A program made the position numbers and the translations under genes. A stretch of DNA of 64,000 nucleotides, from the NCBI RefSeq assembly GCF_002863225.1, contig NZ_PKEK01000010.1:85986-149985 (forward strand). Reading direction: 5' to 3'. This document shows, in pieces, positions 29,563-40,569 of the stretch; the first letter of the stretch is position 1, and each line of letters starts with the position of its first letter. The notes under the pieces are model-generated. The model was given only the letters and a program-made list of their open reading frames with translations, made no database searches and was not told where the DNA came from. Source of the stretch: Mycobacterium sp. GTDB taxonomy: Bacteria > Actinomycetota > Actinomycetes > Mycobacteriales > Mycobacteriaceae.

Positions 29563-32500
29563 ATGCCCGAACACGGCAGAGCCGTTGCGACTCAACGTGA
29601 CCCATTCCACCTCGATGTTTTCATGCGCTCGCCCGAAGGGACATTGCTGCACCTCTGGGGACGGGACGGTGACGCGGACCCTTTCGACAACGCGATGGAC
29701 CTCGGCGGCGCACTCGACTCCGAGCCGGTGGCGGTCAGGCGATTCCCCGCGGGCATGGACGTCTTCGCCTTGAGCAAGGTTGCCGTGGGTTCCTCCGAGG
29801 GACCGAAAATCTTGCACTGGTCCTGGAGCCCCACCAGCGGACTGTGGACCGGGCCTGACGAACTTCCCGGTTTCGCGGCCACCGCGCCAGGAGCGGTGGC
29901 CGATGACGATCGACTGTACGTGTTCGCACGAAGCGTCGACGGGCCGATTCGGTGGTGGCTGAAAGTCGGGGACGCGGACTGGAAAGACAAAGGACCGCTC
30001 TTCATCGGTCCACGGTTCGCCGTCGGGGATCCCATTGCGATCCGCCGAGCCAAAGACATAATCGATGTCTATTACTGCGCGCAGCATCCGGACGTCGAAC
30101 CCGGCGATCTGCAGGATAAGCGCACCATCGTCGTGACCGACACGCTCACCCACACCGGCGACGGTAGACACACCGTCGAGGAACACCAATGCCGGACGCT
30201 GCACCATGTTTTCGACACCCGAAGCGTCACCGCGTATTCGCGAAACGATCAAAGACAGGACGTCTTCGCGCGCTCCACAGCCGGCGACCTGATTCATTGG
30301 GGCAGGGGCTGGATATATGAACCGGCGGAGACCGACGATGGCTGGTACGGCCCCGAGAAAATCACCGGCATCGCACCTCCGCGGCTCACACTCGACCCCG
30401 TCGCCGTCAACCGCGTCGGGCACGCCGACATCTTCTACCCCGACAAAGCCTCAGGAGCGCTGCGGCGCTGGACTTGGAACGAACGCACGTGGGAACCCAA
30501 CGACGCCGGTCCCGGCATCTTTCCGAGCACCCCCGTTGCGGTCACCCGCAATAAAGACACCATCGAATTGGTGCTCCGCACCGGCGATTACCAGGTGACC
30601 GTATGGAAGTGGAGTGAGGCCGTACCGGGTTCGGACCATGGTTGGACCGGGCCGAAGGTCTGGACGGCGAGTGCGTTCAAACAGGCTCCGACGCAGGACC
30701 CCCTCGCCGGCACCACCGATGACGATCCGCCCGACTTTCTGATCGTTCGCCCCGACGACCACGTCCTGCTCGGAGTGAGCGCACCCGGACACGTGGTGCG
30801 ACAGAACCCGACACCTGACCCACCGACGCTCGAAATTCCGGGCGGCGACGTCGTCGTCACGCTTCCGCCTCAACATATCGCCGAGCAGGTGTCGAGGCCT
30901 AAAGAAGTTGCCGCAGGGGGTGTCTGGCATGCCCTGCTGTCGGGTCCGAGCCGTGTCACGCTCGCCGAGGTGCCGAGCGCGCCTATCACCTCGGCCGATC
31001 TGCTCAACGCATTCGACGGCCATCCCGTATCGCCGGACGACAATGCGATCGAGTTGCCGCGCGGCCTGATGATCTCGCCGGAGACCACGGTGGACCAAGC
31101 GGCACCCGTCGTCCGGCATCCCGCCAACCCAGTGGGAAACGCGGGCACTTTCGCGATATGGCGGAGCAGGATCGAGTCCGCCGGAGACGGTGATCTGCAC
31201 ATCAGGGCGTTGCGAGCCGGCCGCGACGAGAGCATTCCGGTGGCGCTTACCAAAGCCGATCGCGTCCTGATCGCCGAATTCTGCGCCGGATCCACGGCCG
31301 AACAGCTACCGACCGCGAAGCGTCTTGAATTAAGCTGCCTCGGCGGTACTTTGGCGGCGTCGGGTAAATGGAGCACCTTCGAGTGGGACCACAACGCCGT
31401 GCTCGGCCGGGATCAGGCGGTGCGGACTTCGATCAAGGGTGTGCTCTATCCGTTCGGTCACCGGGCGGTGTGGGTTGAAATGACTGAGCGCAGCACCGAC
31501 GAAAAAGTGGCGGTGTTGCGCAAGACCAACACCCTGTACATCACCGAGCCCGTGAAGCACCCCGGAGTTGACGCTCCGACGAATCTCCGAAATGCATTCC
31601 CGTTCAGCGAAATCGAAATCGGACAACGCGAGTATCGCAACCTGGACACCGCGGTCTGGACCAAGTTCCCCCGCCCGGCCAAAGCCTCCGCCGAACTGCA
31701 AGCCCAGTGTGACCGCCTGACCGGGCAACTCGATCGCCTCCACGAAGAGATATTTCTCAACGGAGCGATCGGTGGTGTCACCACGGAACGGCTCGCCGAC
31801 GGCACAGCCGAGGCCATCAAATACCTGCAGCTGTATACGAAGCGCCAACGCCTCCAGCAGTTGATCGCGCTGTGGGACGAGCAAGGCACCGGAAGCGTCG
31901 ACGTGCCAACGTTCTTCACACCGACGACCAAAGGCAGGGCGCTGCAGTTCCAGGTGCGCTGCACGGCGAAGAACGGCGACATCCACTTCCCGCTGGAGAT
32001 GATCTTCGTCGCCGATCTCGATCTGGACGACGAGTTCCGACCGCCGTTCCGGTCGCTGACCGACTCCCGCGTCACCGACGCTTTGCTCACCACCTACATA
32101 CGCAGCGGCGGCGGTGTGATCGACCTGCCAAGTGTACCAATAGATCTGGTGCCCTACACCCCAGCGACATTCGCCGGCCCGGACGCCGCGACCGAGCTCC
32201 AGACCACCGTGCACGAAGTACGGCGCCTCAACATCGTCGGCAACCACCACCTCCGCGGCTACCTGCCGTCGCTCGGTGTGCCCGGTGATCCCACGTCCTG
32301 GGCAGCGCACATCGGCATGCCCACGATCCGTTCGCTGGTCGGCACGGACCCGACTGCGCAGATCTCCTTCACGCAGGACTATCTGCAGGATGCCGCGGCC
32401 GATGTCGCGCTGAACCTCATCGACAAGTTCGAACTCGACTTCACCGACATGAAAGACCGCGCAGGTGGACTCGCGGGACCCAAGATGGTGGTAGACCAAA

Positions 32501-33669
32501 TCTCTCGGGTCAGTGGGCTGGCCAACGCCGACCCCGCCACACTGCTGTCCGAGGGCGCTTCGCTGTTGGGCTTCTCGCTGCGCGATCTGATCGGCTCGAT
32601 CGACGTGCCACCCGAACTCAAGACGATCGTTCGCGACGGTGTGCCCAACGAGGTCAGGATGAGGTGGCAGACCGTCCCGCTCAAGCCGGTCCCGATGTTC
32701 AGGCCCGGCAACAATTCGACAGTGACGATCGACGTTGTCAGCTCCGGGGCCGACAACAAGACATCCTGCATCGCCAACAATTTCACGTTGCAGATCCCGG
32801 CACCCGGACCAGACGCGACGCACCCCAACGCGCTGATCGAGATCGACTTCAAGACAGTCGAATTCCACCAGAACACCGGTGAAGCCGCCAAGGTGTCGGT
32901 GGACATCAGCGGCATCAGGTTCGTCGGCCGACTGAAATTGCTGGAGTCGCTCCAGCAAGCGATCGGCGACTTCAACCGCCTGCCGGTCAAGATCGAAGCC
33001 GCTAAGGACAAGGTCGTCGCACGCTATCAGCTGCCGCTGCCGGACGTCTCGGCGATGTCGTTCGTGATGAGCAATCTGGTGTTCAGCGCCGCGCTGACGA
33101 TTCCGTTCAACAAGGAACCGGTGACTATCGCAGTCGGATTCGCCTCGCGCGAAAGGCCTTTCACGTTGACCGTGCTGATGTTCGGTGGCGGTGGTTATGT
33201 GGACCTGGAGTTGGCCAACACGGGGCTGCGGCGGCTGGAGATCTCTCTGCAGTTCGGGGCCGCGATCGGAATGAACTTCGGAATCGGTAAGGCCGAGGTG
33301 CACGCGTTCGGCGGCATCCGCTACGCCTTGGAGTCCGGCACGCCGAAGCTCACCGGATACATCCACATCGGCGGCAGTCTCGACGTGCTAGGCCTCGTCT
33401 CGGTGTCGGTGGAACTGCGCCTCGAACTCGCCTACGACTTCGGGCACAACTGGCTCGTCGGACGGGCCACGCTGGTCATCGACATCGACATCACGCTGTA
33501 CTCGGATTCTTTCGAACTCGACAGCGGCGAATGGGTGATCGCGGGTGGCTCCGGTTCACACGAACTCTCGAGCCCGGAACCGTCACCGTTCATCGCACTG
33601 CCCACACCCGACCCGACTGGTAGCGAGGCCTGGGCGCGCTACCGTGCCGCGTTCGCGGAGGTGAATTAG
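29563..33669 (+). CDS. Giant protein of unknown function with N-terminal repeated-blade (PLL-like beta-propeller) region
   Basis: Repeated W/G blades ([62 protein letters not shown]); intact ORF. Confidence 0.7.
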   Translation: MPEHGRAVATQRDPFHLDVFMRSPEGTLLHLWGRDGDADPFDNAMDLGGALDSEPVAVRRFPAGMDVFALSKVAVGSSEGPKILHWSWSPTSGLWTGPDELPGFAATAPGAVADDDRLYVFARSVDGPIRWWLKVGDADWKDKGPLFIGPRFAVGDPIAIRRAKDIIDVYYCAQHPDVEPGDLQDKRTIVVTDTLTHTGDGRHTVEEHQCRTLHHVFDTRSVTAYSRNDQRQDVFARSTAGDLIHWGRGWIYEPAETDDGWYGPEKITGIAPPRLTLDPVAVNRVGHADIFYPDKASGALRRWTWNERTWEPNDAGPGIFPSTPVAVTRNKDTIELVLRTGDYQVTVWKWSEAVPGSDHGWTGPKVWTASAFKQAPTQDPLAGTTDDDPPDFLIVRPDDHVLLGVSAPGHVVRQNPTPDPPTLEIPGGDVVVTLPPQHIAEQVSRPKEVAAGGVWHALLSGPSRVTLAEVPSAPITSADLLNAFDGHPVSPDDNAIELPRGLMISPETTVDQAAPVVRHPANPVGNAGTFAIWRSRIESAGDGDLHIRALRAGRDESIPVALTKADRVLIAEFCAGSTAEQLPTAKRLELSCLGGTLAASGKWSTFEWDHNAVLGRDQAVRTSIKGVLYPFGHRAVWVEMTERSTDEKVAVLRKTNTLYITEPVKHPGVDAPTNLRNAFPFSEIEIGQREYRNLDTAVWTKFPRPAKASAELQAQCDRLTGQLDRLHEEIFLNGAIGGVTTERLADGTAEAIKYLQLYTKRQRLQQLIALWDEQGTGSVDVPTFFTPTTKGRALQFQVRCTAKNGDIHFPLEMIFVADLDLDDEFRPPFRSLTDSRVTDALLTTYIRSGGGVIDLPSVPIDLVPYTPATFAGPDAATELQTTVHEVRRLNIVGNHHLRGYLPSLGVPGDPTSWAAHIGMPTIRSLVGTDPTAQISFTQDYLQDAAADVALNLIDKFELDFTDMKDRAGGLAGPKMVVDQISRVSGLANADPATLLSEGASLLGFSLRDLIGSIDVPPELKTIVRDGVPNEVRMRWQTVPLKPVPMFRPGNNSTVTIDVVSSGADNKTSCIANNFTLQIPAPGPDATHPNALIEIDFKTVEFHQNTGEAAKVSVDISGIRFVGRLKLLESLQQAIGDFNRLPVKIEAAKDKVVARYQLPLPDVSAMSFVMSNLVFSAALTIPFNKEPVTIAVGFASRERPFTLTVLMFGGGGYVDLELANTGLRRLEISLQFGAAIGMNFGIGKAEVHAFGGIRYALESGTPKLTGYIHIGGSLDVLGLVSVSVELRLELAYDFGHNWLVGRATLVIDIDITLYSDSFELDSGEWVIAGGSGSHELSSPEPSPFIALPTPDPTGSEAWARYRAAFAEVN

Positions 33670-33671
33670 CC

Positions 33672-36600
33672 GTGAACCGCATCCTGGTCATCGCCGTTCC
33701 GGCAGGCAAAGTCGACGCGAAAGGCACCGCTCGGTTGCGTGCGCTGATCGTCCCGCAGCTCGACGTGAACGACGAAAGACCGTTGTCCGACTTCGGTTTC
33801 CGCGACTGGCCGAGAACCGTCGAGCTGGTCCGGCCGAGTTTCGTCGCACAATTCGCGCCCGATACCGCGACCACCCCGGCGGCCAAGCCGCTGACTTTGG
33901 TGCCGCATGCGTCGTCAACGGTCTGGAACGGCTTCTTCGACAACGCCCGGGTGCGGCAGCCGCAATTCACCGAATACGGCGAACTGTACGTCGCTCCGAC
34001 CTCAACGGATGCGCAGACGATCGTCGAGGGTTACGCAAAGACGGCGGGCACCCACACCGGCGACGACGACCCGGAGGTCGCGGCGAACGCCGCTGCCGCA
34101 GCGCGCGAGCAGTACCAGCAGTGGGTCGAGCCGCCGAAGGTCGCGCCACCGCCCGACGACTTCGGCAACGCCACGTTGACCGACGACTCGCACGATTGGT
34201 CGGTTCCGGATTTTCAGCGGACGGTATCGATGCTCCGCGAGCATCCCGCCGTACTGCTCCAGCTGGGCCTGATCCTCGAGTACACGTTGCGCGGCAGCGA
34301 CATCCCGACCGGCGCCGGATCACGCCTGGTACGTATCCACTCCGATCTCGATACCCGTGTACCGGCCACCGTCAGCGTGTTCGCGCCCTGGACCCGTTAC
34401 CAATTCGCCGACTCGCGGTTCCTGCCGTGGTCTGCGCCGGACAGCGATGTGACCCGCGGAATCGTGGATCTTGCCGGCGCAGCCAAGATCTCGGCCAAGC
34501 GACAAGGTCAATCCAGCCGATGGGCCTTGGCGACCTTCGATGTCGCGGGGGCGGTGAGCCGCTTGCGCGAGGGCGCGCAGCGCGAAAATGCGGGCGGCAC
34601 GGCCCCGAGCACGCTGCCGGTGCTGCGCTCCGCGGGGATCACGTTGCTGCGTCGTGGCCGCGAGCAGCAGTTGCGGCTGAAAGTTGCGAATAGGGTTCGG
34701 GCGCAATCACATCGCGCCGGTGGAGCACTCCCGGGCCCCGACGTCGCAGACCAGATATTCACCGCCGACGATCTCACGCTGGGCTATCGCGTCGACATCA
34801 GAGAGCAGACCGGGGATTGGACGCCGCTCTGCGAACGCGCGGCGACGTACTTCCTCGACGATCAGCCCTTCGGCCCCAGGGGTCAGCGCGAGGAGGGCCA
34901 GGTCAAGGTGAACGCAGCGGCTGTCGAGAAGGACAACGTGCTGCGGGCCGACGAGGCCGTAGTCCGTTGGTACGGTTGGAATCTCGCAATCCGCCGGCCG
35001 GTGTTCGACCAGAATGGGGAGCGGACGCCCGAGGAGAGTCGCGTCGAGGTCCCCTTCAACTTCCGGTGGGCCTTCGACCAGGTACCCCGAACCAGACAAA
35101 TCCCGCTGCGATTCGGCCATGGCTATCACATGCGGGTCCGCGTCGCCGATATGGCAGGCGGCGGACTGGCGGCGGCCGACCTGCACGACGCCAACGAAGG
35201 CGAGTCCGACCTGGTTCTCTACGGACGTCACGAACCGGTTCCGCCACCTGAATTCGCACCTGTTCCAGGCCTATTGCCGGATTCCAATACTCAGCATGCG
35301 GTGGAGGTGTTCGGCCGCGGCGGCACGATCGACCGGCTTGTCGTGCGCAGCGATCCCGCGGGTGACGTGCCGATGGATGTCGAGCAATTCGCCGCGGCCC
35401 ACTCGTATCCTGCGAACAACTCGAGAATTTTGCTGCCTCCCCCGACGTCGATGACCATTGCCGAGCAGTACGGCGCGCTCGACGGAGCCGATTCCGTGAC
35501 GTGGAGTTGGGTGCAGCGTGCGATGACCGCGCCTGCGGCCGACCCGAACGGCAGCTACACGTGGCTCCCCGACCCGGCCGCCCTGCAAGTCCAGGTATTC
35601 GTTCGGAGGCAGGCGGATTCACCGGCGCCGGGCCGCAAACTCACCGATCAGTGGGCACCGAGGTGGCCGGACCTCCATGCCAAACGACTCGAGTTGGACG
35701 GCCGGGCACCCAACGAAGAGGTCGTCGAATGGGGCGAGAGTCACGTCGCGCCGGTGCGAACGCTTTTCGCCCGCCTCGACGCGGGGCTGCAGGTCGATCT
35801 GGAACTCTCCTCGACCATCCGCACCACCGAGATCGACAAATTCGAGGTGAAGGCCTGGGCGGACGGCGGCGCGGAAGCGCTTATCCCGCAGGGTCGCCAT
35901 CCGATGGCAACACCGCCCCGGGTCGTAGAACTCGTCCACGCGGTGCGGCGGCCGATCAACCCACCTAAATCGGTGCTGAGCGGGACCCGGCGCAGGGGCG
36001 ACCACGTCGCGGTGCTGATCGACCACGGCGTTCTATTCGGAATCCACCGGCCCAGCACTGGTCAGTTGGACGTCAAAGCGCAGTGGCATGAGCCTTCGGA
36101 CAGCGAAGCGCCCGGCCCGGTGATCACCGAAGAGGTCGTCTCGATGACCGTGGGACGTGACGCCGTCGTGATCGGCGATCCGACGCTGTCTGCGGACGAC
36201 GGAACGACCGTGTCCTCGTTCCGTCACGACTTCGGAGACACCCGCCACCGCATGGTCACCTACACGTTGACCGCGCTGAGCCGCTACCGGGATTTCTTCA
36301 ACGACGGCGACGACGACGACTTCCGCAGCAGCAGAACACTTTCCGCCGTCAGTATTCCCAACTCGGCGCGCCCGGCGCCGCCCGTTGTGCTCTCGGTGTC
36401 GCCCGCCTTCACCACGAGCATCTCCGAGGTCGGGTCGACTCAGGTCCAGCGCACCCGCCGAGGAAAGACCGTCCGAGTCGAGCTCGCCCGGCCATGGAAC
36501 GTCTCCGGGGAAGGTGAGCAGCTCGCTGTCGTCGTCGCGACCGATTCGTCGGATGCGTACCTTCGGAAGACCGGCCGGGTTCTGTCGCGGCTCTACCGCG

Positions 36601-37319
36601 ACCCGATCTGGAAAACCGACGTCGCGGGTGGATATCTGCAGCGGGACGCTTTCGCGGACAGCGCGAATCCTGTGACGTGCACGTTGGACGAGATCAACGC
36701 ATCGGTGCTCGCTGTACCTTTCCCCGTCTCGTTCGACTCTGAGACCGACCGGTGGTTCGCCGACGTCGAAATTCCCATGTTCACAAGCGAATTGTTGGTA
36801 CCCGTGCCTGATCGCCCGTATAGCCCGCTGGTGCGTCTGGGCGTGGCGCGCTACCAATCCGAGAGCGTCAAGGACTGCGCGTTGTCCCGCGTCGTCATGA
36901 CCGACTTCGTGTCGCTGATGCCCGACCGCACCCTTCTCGTCGACACCTCGCTGGATAACGGTGTGGTCGAGGTGACGCTGCAACTCATCGGGCCCGAGCC
37001 CAAGGGCGCGCGCCCCAACAAGGTGGTTGCTGTGCTGGAGACGTGCCAGTTGCCCGACGGGGTCTTCGGCGCGGTCAGCGATGTCACCGCGGCCGCGCCT
37101 GGCCACCCAGGGCTGTGGCACCGCGAGGGCACCCCGGTCTCGGGCTCGCTGAACACTGCGCTGCCGCCGCTTCGTTTCCGCCGCGGCAACGGTGCGTGCC
37201 GAATCGTGGTACGCGAATACGAAGACATCGAAAGCCCGGTGCCGCCGGCGCCGGAGGGGACGTTCGCCGCCGACCTGCAGCAGCGAACGGTGTTCATCGA
37301 CATCGTTCCGGTGGCCTGA
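33672..37319 (+). CDS. Giant (1215 aa) protein of unknown function, partner of preceding gene
   Basis: GTG start 2 nt after preceding stop; intact ORF; no obvious signal peptide. Confidence 0.7.
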   Translation: MNRILVIAVPAGKVDAKGTARLRALIVPQLDVNDERPLSDFGFRDWPRTVELVRPSFVAQFAPDTATTPAAKPLTLVPHASSTVWNGFFDNARVRQPQFTEYGELYVAPTSTDAQTIVEGYAKTAGTHTGDDDPEVAANAAAAAREQYQQWVEPPKVAPPPDDFGNATLTDDSHDWSVPDFQRTVSMLREHPAVLLQLGLILEYTLRGSDIPTGAGSRLVRIHSDLDTRVPATVSVFAPWTRYQFADSRFLPWSAPDSDVTRGIVDLAGAAKISAKRQGQSSRWALATFDVAGAVSRLREGAQRENAGGTAPSTLPVLRSAGITLLRRGREQQLRLKVANRVRAQSHRAGGALPGPDVADQIFTADDLTLGYRVDIREQTGDWTPLCERAATYFLDDQPFGPRGQREEGQVKVNAAAVEKDNVLRADEAVVRWYGWNLAIRRPVFDQNGERTPEESRVEVPFNFRWAFDQVPRTRQIPLRFGHGYHMRVRVADMAGGGLAAADLHDANEGESDLVLYGRHEPVPPPEFAPVPGLLPDSNTQHAVEVFGRGGTIDRLVVRSDPAGDVPMDVEQFAAAHSYPANNSRILLPPPTSMTIAEQYGALDGADSVTWSWVQRAMTAPAADPNGSYTWLPDPAALQVQVFVRRQADSPAPGRKLTDQWAPRWPDLHAKRLELDGRAPNEEVVEWGESHVAPVRTLFARLDAGLQVDLELSSTIRTTEIDKFEVKAWADGGAEALIPQGRHPMATPPRVVELVHAVRRPINPPKSVLSGTRRRGDHVAVLIDHGVLFGIHRPSTGQLDVKAQWHEPSDSEAPGPVITEEVVSMTVGRDAVVIGDPTLSADDGTTVSSFRHDFGDTRHRMVTYTLTALSRYRDFFNDGDDDDFRSSRTLSAVSIPNSARPAPPVVLSVSPAFTTSISEVGSTQVQRTRRGKTVRVELARPWNVSGEGEQLAVVVATDSSDAYLRKTGRVLSRLYRDPIWKTDVAGGYLQRDAFADSANPVTCTLDEINASVLAVPFPVSFDSETDRWFADVEIPMFTSELLVPVPDRPYSPLVRLGVARYQSESVKDCALSRVVMTDFVSLMPDRTLLVDTSLDNGVVEVTLQLIGPEPKGARPNKVVAVLETCQLPDGVFGAVSDVTAAAPGHPGLWHREGTPVSGSLNTALPPLRFRRGNGACRIVVREYEDIESPVPPAPEGTFAADLQQRTVFIDIVPVA

Positions 37320-37329
37320 CCGGGCGCTG

Positions 37330-38535
37330 CTAGGTGTAGTCCCTCGCCAGGGTTGACACCCCGTCGGCGGGAACATGTTGTGCGCCCGGGTTATTGGAAA
37401 GCCGTTCGGCCTCGTCGGCGGCAGCCCGAAACAGTTGAGTGCTGATGTCGTCGAGCTCGGAGTCATTGCTGAAATAGAGACTGGATGCGGCTCTCAGCCA
37501 CAGCGCCGCCTGCCGATAGATGCCGATGTCGCCGGCCGCCACACAGGCCGCCATGTAGCCGTTGTCGCGGAACCACCCCGAATCGACCATCACGAAGTAG
37601 TAGTGCATCGCTTCGGCCAGGGCGGCGGGATCGAGGAACCGCGCGGCAAAAGGATTGCCCTGCTCCTCCTGTCGGCTGAGCCATTCGATGTGTGAGGCGA
37701 CGATTTCTAAAGCGAAGTGATAGAACGTGTACCTGGTCAGGTCACCCGACGCCGAAAGGGCCACCGCGACACCAGGATCGAGGAATACCGTCGAGTCGTC
37801 CTCGGCTATCTGCCACAAGCCACTGTCGAGGTTGCGCACATGGTTGAGCTCGTGAATCACCGCCGAGCGCAAGGTGACCTTGGCTTTTTTGCCCTGCTTG
37901 TTCGTGTGGAAGCGGCGTCCCATGATGGTGGTGTCGCGAAACCCGATGATTGCCCGAGAGATCGCGTCCGGTCCGGTGAATGGCACCGTCACCGCGGACC
38001 CGGTGAGATTGGCCAGGCTGGATTTGGAGTCCTCGTCGACTCGCAGATCGGGGATGCCCTCGGTGCGATTCTGCGAGACCATCGCCAGGCATATCTCGTC
38101 GCGCAGCAGCGACAGCATCGTGACGCCCATGTCGTGGCGAATCGTGTTGAGCGGTCGGGTAATCAGATAGTTCAGCTCGAAACCGACGAACGGTTCGACG
38201 GCCTGATTCAGTACGTACGGGGCCACCTCCCCGAACGATGGGTCGAGATAGGGCGGGTCGTAGTACATGGCGTCGTCCAACGCCGTCGACGTGCCGGGCC
38301 CCACGACGGGATCTGCGGGTGACAATCCGTTGTCCCGCTTGAAGGCGCTGACGGCATCGCCGGTATTCGTTCCGAAGACACCGTCGAGTTTGCCCGGGTT
38401 GTAGCCCAAGACGGTGAGCGCCTCCTGTACCCGCATGACCGCAACGTCGTCGTCGCCATCCGAGAGCACCCACTGCCCGGACTGGCACCCGTTGAGGACA
38501 TCGTCGCCGATGAAACGCGTCGATCGCATCGCCAT
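37330..38535 (-). CDS. Peptidoglycan-binding-domain protein with HExxH motif (putative metallopeptidase)
   Basis: DDVAVMRVQEALTVLGYNPGKLDGVFGTNTGDAVSAFKRDNGL (PG_binding_1) and AVIHELNHVRN (HExxH at 37840-37854). Confidence 0.75.
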   Translation of the reverse strand: MAMRSTRFIGDDVLNGCQSGQWVLSDGDDDVAVMRVQEALTVLGYNPGKLDGVFGTNTGDAVSAFKRDNGLSPADPVVGPGTSTALDDAMYYDPPYLDPSFGEVAPYVLNQAVEPFVGFELNYLITRPLNTIRHDMGVTMLSLLRDEICLAMVSQNRTEGIPDLRVDEDSKSSLANLTGSAVTVPFTGPDAISRAIIGFRDTTIMGRRFHTNKQGKKAKVTLRSAVIHELNHVRNLDSGLWQIAEDDSTVFLDPGVAVALSASGDLTRYTFYHFALEIVASHIEWLSRQEEQGNPFAARFLDPAALAEAMHYYFVMVDSGWFRDNGYMAACVAAGDIGIYRQAALWLRAASSLYFSNDSELDDISTQLFRAAADEAERLSNNPGAQHVPADGVSTLARDYT

Positions 38536-38684
38536 ACGTTCAAGCTAAGCCGTCATACATCCCCTGATCAGGGCACTTGGGCGGCTCATGTGAGGTTCAT
38601 ATGATCTCGGTCATCCGCAAAGGCTTGACGGGCCCGTCGTCCACTCCCGCGTTTCGCCCGGCCCCAGACCGGGAAGGCGGTGGC

Positions 38685-39671
38685 ATGTCGCTGCGCGTCG
38701 CTATAACCGGGCCGACCGGTGAGATCGGCATTTCGACCATCGAGGCGCTGGAACGCCATCCTGAGGTGGACCACATCGTCGGCATGGCGCGACGACCCTT
38801 CGACACCGCGGAGCGGGGTTGGTCGAAGACGGAATACCGGCAGGGCGACATCCTCGATCGCGACGCGGTCGACGCGTTGGTCGACGATGTCGATGTGGTC
38901 GTGCACCTCGCGTTCGTCATCATGGGCTCGCGCGAAGAGAGTGCGCGGGTGAATCTGGCCGGTACCCGCAACGTGTTCGAGGCGACTGTGGCCGCGCGGC
39001 GCCCGCGGCGACTCGTCTACACCTCGTCCGTTGCCGCGTACGGCTACCACTCCGACAACGCGACGCCGCTCACCGAGGACGTGCCGCCGCAGGGCTCGCC
39101 GGAGCACTACTACTCCGAGCAGAAAGCGGCCTGTGAAACCGCGCTGAGCGAAATCACTTCGGGCACATCGCTGGAGGTGTTCGTACTGCGGCCGTGCATC
39201 GTCGCGGGTCCGAAGGCGCCTCTGCTGGCCGATGCCATGCCGTGGAATCAGCTTCCTGACGCTGTCCGCCGGTTGACGCGGGCGCTGCCGCTGCCCAAGC
39301 CGTTCCTCCCGGACCCGGGCACCCCTTTACAGCTCGTTCACCACGACGACGTCGCGAGCGCTGTCGCTCTGGCCGTCACCACCGGCTCCGCTCCGGCGGG
39401 TGCCTACAACATCGCCGGTGACGGTGTGCTGTCGATGTCGGATGTCGCCGATGCCTTCGGTGCACGGTCGATCAAGGTTCCGCACGCCGCGGCGGCGGCG
39501 ACATCCGAGGTGATTTCGCGGCTGCCGTTCCTGCCATCGGCGCTGGAGTGGCTGCACGCCGGTCGGACCTCGGTCGTCATGGACATCAGCAAGGCGAAAG
39601 AGCAACTGGGTTGGCAGCCCGAGTACTCCGCAGCGGAGACGCTCTCAGCGCTGGCGGCCTCGCTCGACTAG
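38685..39671 (+). CDS. NAD-dependent epimerase/dehydratase
   Basis: MSLRVAITGPTGEIGISTIEAL Rossmann motif; YYSEQKAA. Confidence 0.85.
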   Translation: MSLRVAITGPTGEIGISTIEALERHPEVDHIVGMARRPFDTAERGWSKTEYRQGDILDRDAVDALVDDVDVVVHLAFVIMGSREESARVNLAGTRNVFEATVAARRPRRLVYTSSVAAYGYHSDNATPLTEDVPPQGSPEHYYSEQKAACETALSEITSGTSLEVFVLRPCIVAGPKAPLLADAMPWNQLPDAVRRLTRALPLPKPFLPDPGTPLQLVHHDDVASAVALAVTTGSAPAGAYNIAGDGVLSMSDVADAFGARSIKVPHAAAAATSEVISRLPFLPSALEWLHAGRTSVVMDISKAKEQLGWQPEYSAAETLSALAASLD

Positions 39672-39749
39672 CGCGAGCCCATATCGAAATGAGTCTCGCC
39701 GCAATTGATTTGGCTCCAAGCTGCGACCAGGCTGGTAGCTTGATCGGCT

Positions 39750-40553
39750 ATGGGTGCTTTGGACGGACGCGTTGCCTTGATCACCGGCGGAGCCCGCGGG
39801 CAGGGCCGCGCGCATGCGTTGGCCCTGGCGGCCGAAGGAGCCGATATTGTCGTCGCCGACGCGCCGGGTGCGATGCCCGACCTGACCTACCCGCTCGGCA
39901 CCGAGGACGACCTGCGCGAGACCGCCAAGCTGGTCGACGAACTCGGCCGGCGCTGTGTGCCGGTCACCCTGGATGTTCGTGACGGAGCCGCCGTCAACGC
40001 CGCTGTCGCGCAGACCGTCGCCGACCTTGGCAGCCTCGACATCGTGGTGGCCAATGCCGGGGTTGTCAGCACCGGGCCGCTCGACGAAGTCAGCGACGCC
40101 GTATGGCGGCAACTCATCGACACCAACCTGACCGGCGCATTCCACACGCTGCGCGCGGCGATCCCGGTCATGCGCAGGCAGCGGTTCGGGCGCATCGTCG
40201 TCACCTCGTCGATGGGCGGCCGGATGGGCATCCCCGACCTCGCCGCCTACAACGCCACCAAGTGGGGCGTCATCGGCCTGGCGAAATCCGCCGCCCTCGA
40301 GGTGGCCAGAGAGGGCGTGACGATCAACGTCATCTGCCCCACCACCACGCAGACCCCGATGGTGCAACCCACCGGCGGTGACGACATTCCGGACGAACTG
40401 GTGCGCCGGATGATGAAAGCCAACCCGATCCCGCAGCCGTGGATTCAACCCGAGGACGTCAGCCGCGGTGTGCTCTACCTGGTCACCGACCCCGGCGTGA
40501 TCACCGGCAGCGTCCTGGAGATCGGTCTCGGCGGCAGCGCGCGCATCCACTGA
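39750..40553 (+). CDS. SDR family oxidoreductase, mycofactocin-coupled type
   Basis: DGRVALITGGARGQGRAHALALAAEGADIVVAD; YNATKWGV. Confidence 0.85.
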   Translation: MGALDGRVALITGGARGQGRAHALALAAEGADIVVADAPGAMPDLTYPLGTEDDLRETAKLVDELGRRCVPVTLDVRDGAAVNAAVAQTVADLGSLDIVVANAGVVSTGPLDEVSDAVWRQLIDTNLTGAFHTLRAAIPVMRRQRFGRIVVTSSMGGRMGIPDLAAYNATKWGVIGLAKSAALEVAREGVTINVICPTTTQTPMVQPTGGDDIPDELVRRMMKANPIPQPWIQPEDVSRGVLYLVTDPGVITGSVLEIGLGGSARIH

Positions 40554-40569
40554 CGCAAGGAGTGCCCCC

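Noticed and set aside
31330-33366. 678-aa minus-strand ORF
   Set aside because: Antisense to the giant protein; composition typical of a shadow ORF and no recognisable motif.
36033-37466. 477-aa minus-strand ORF
   Set aside because: Antisense shadow of the 1215-aa gene.
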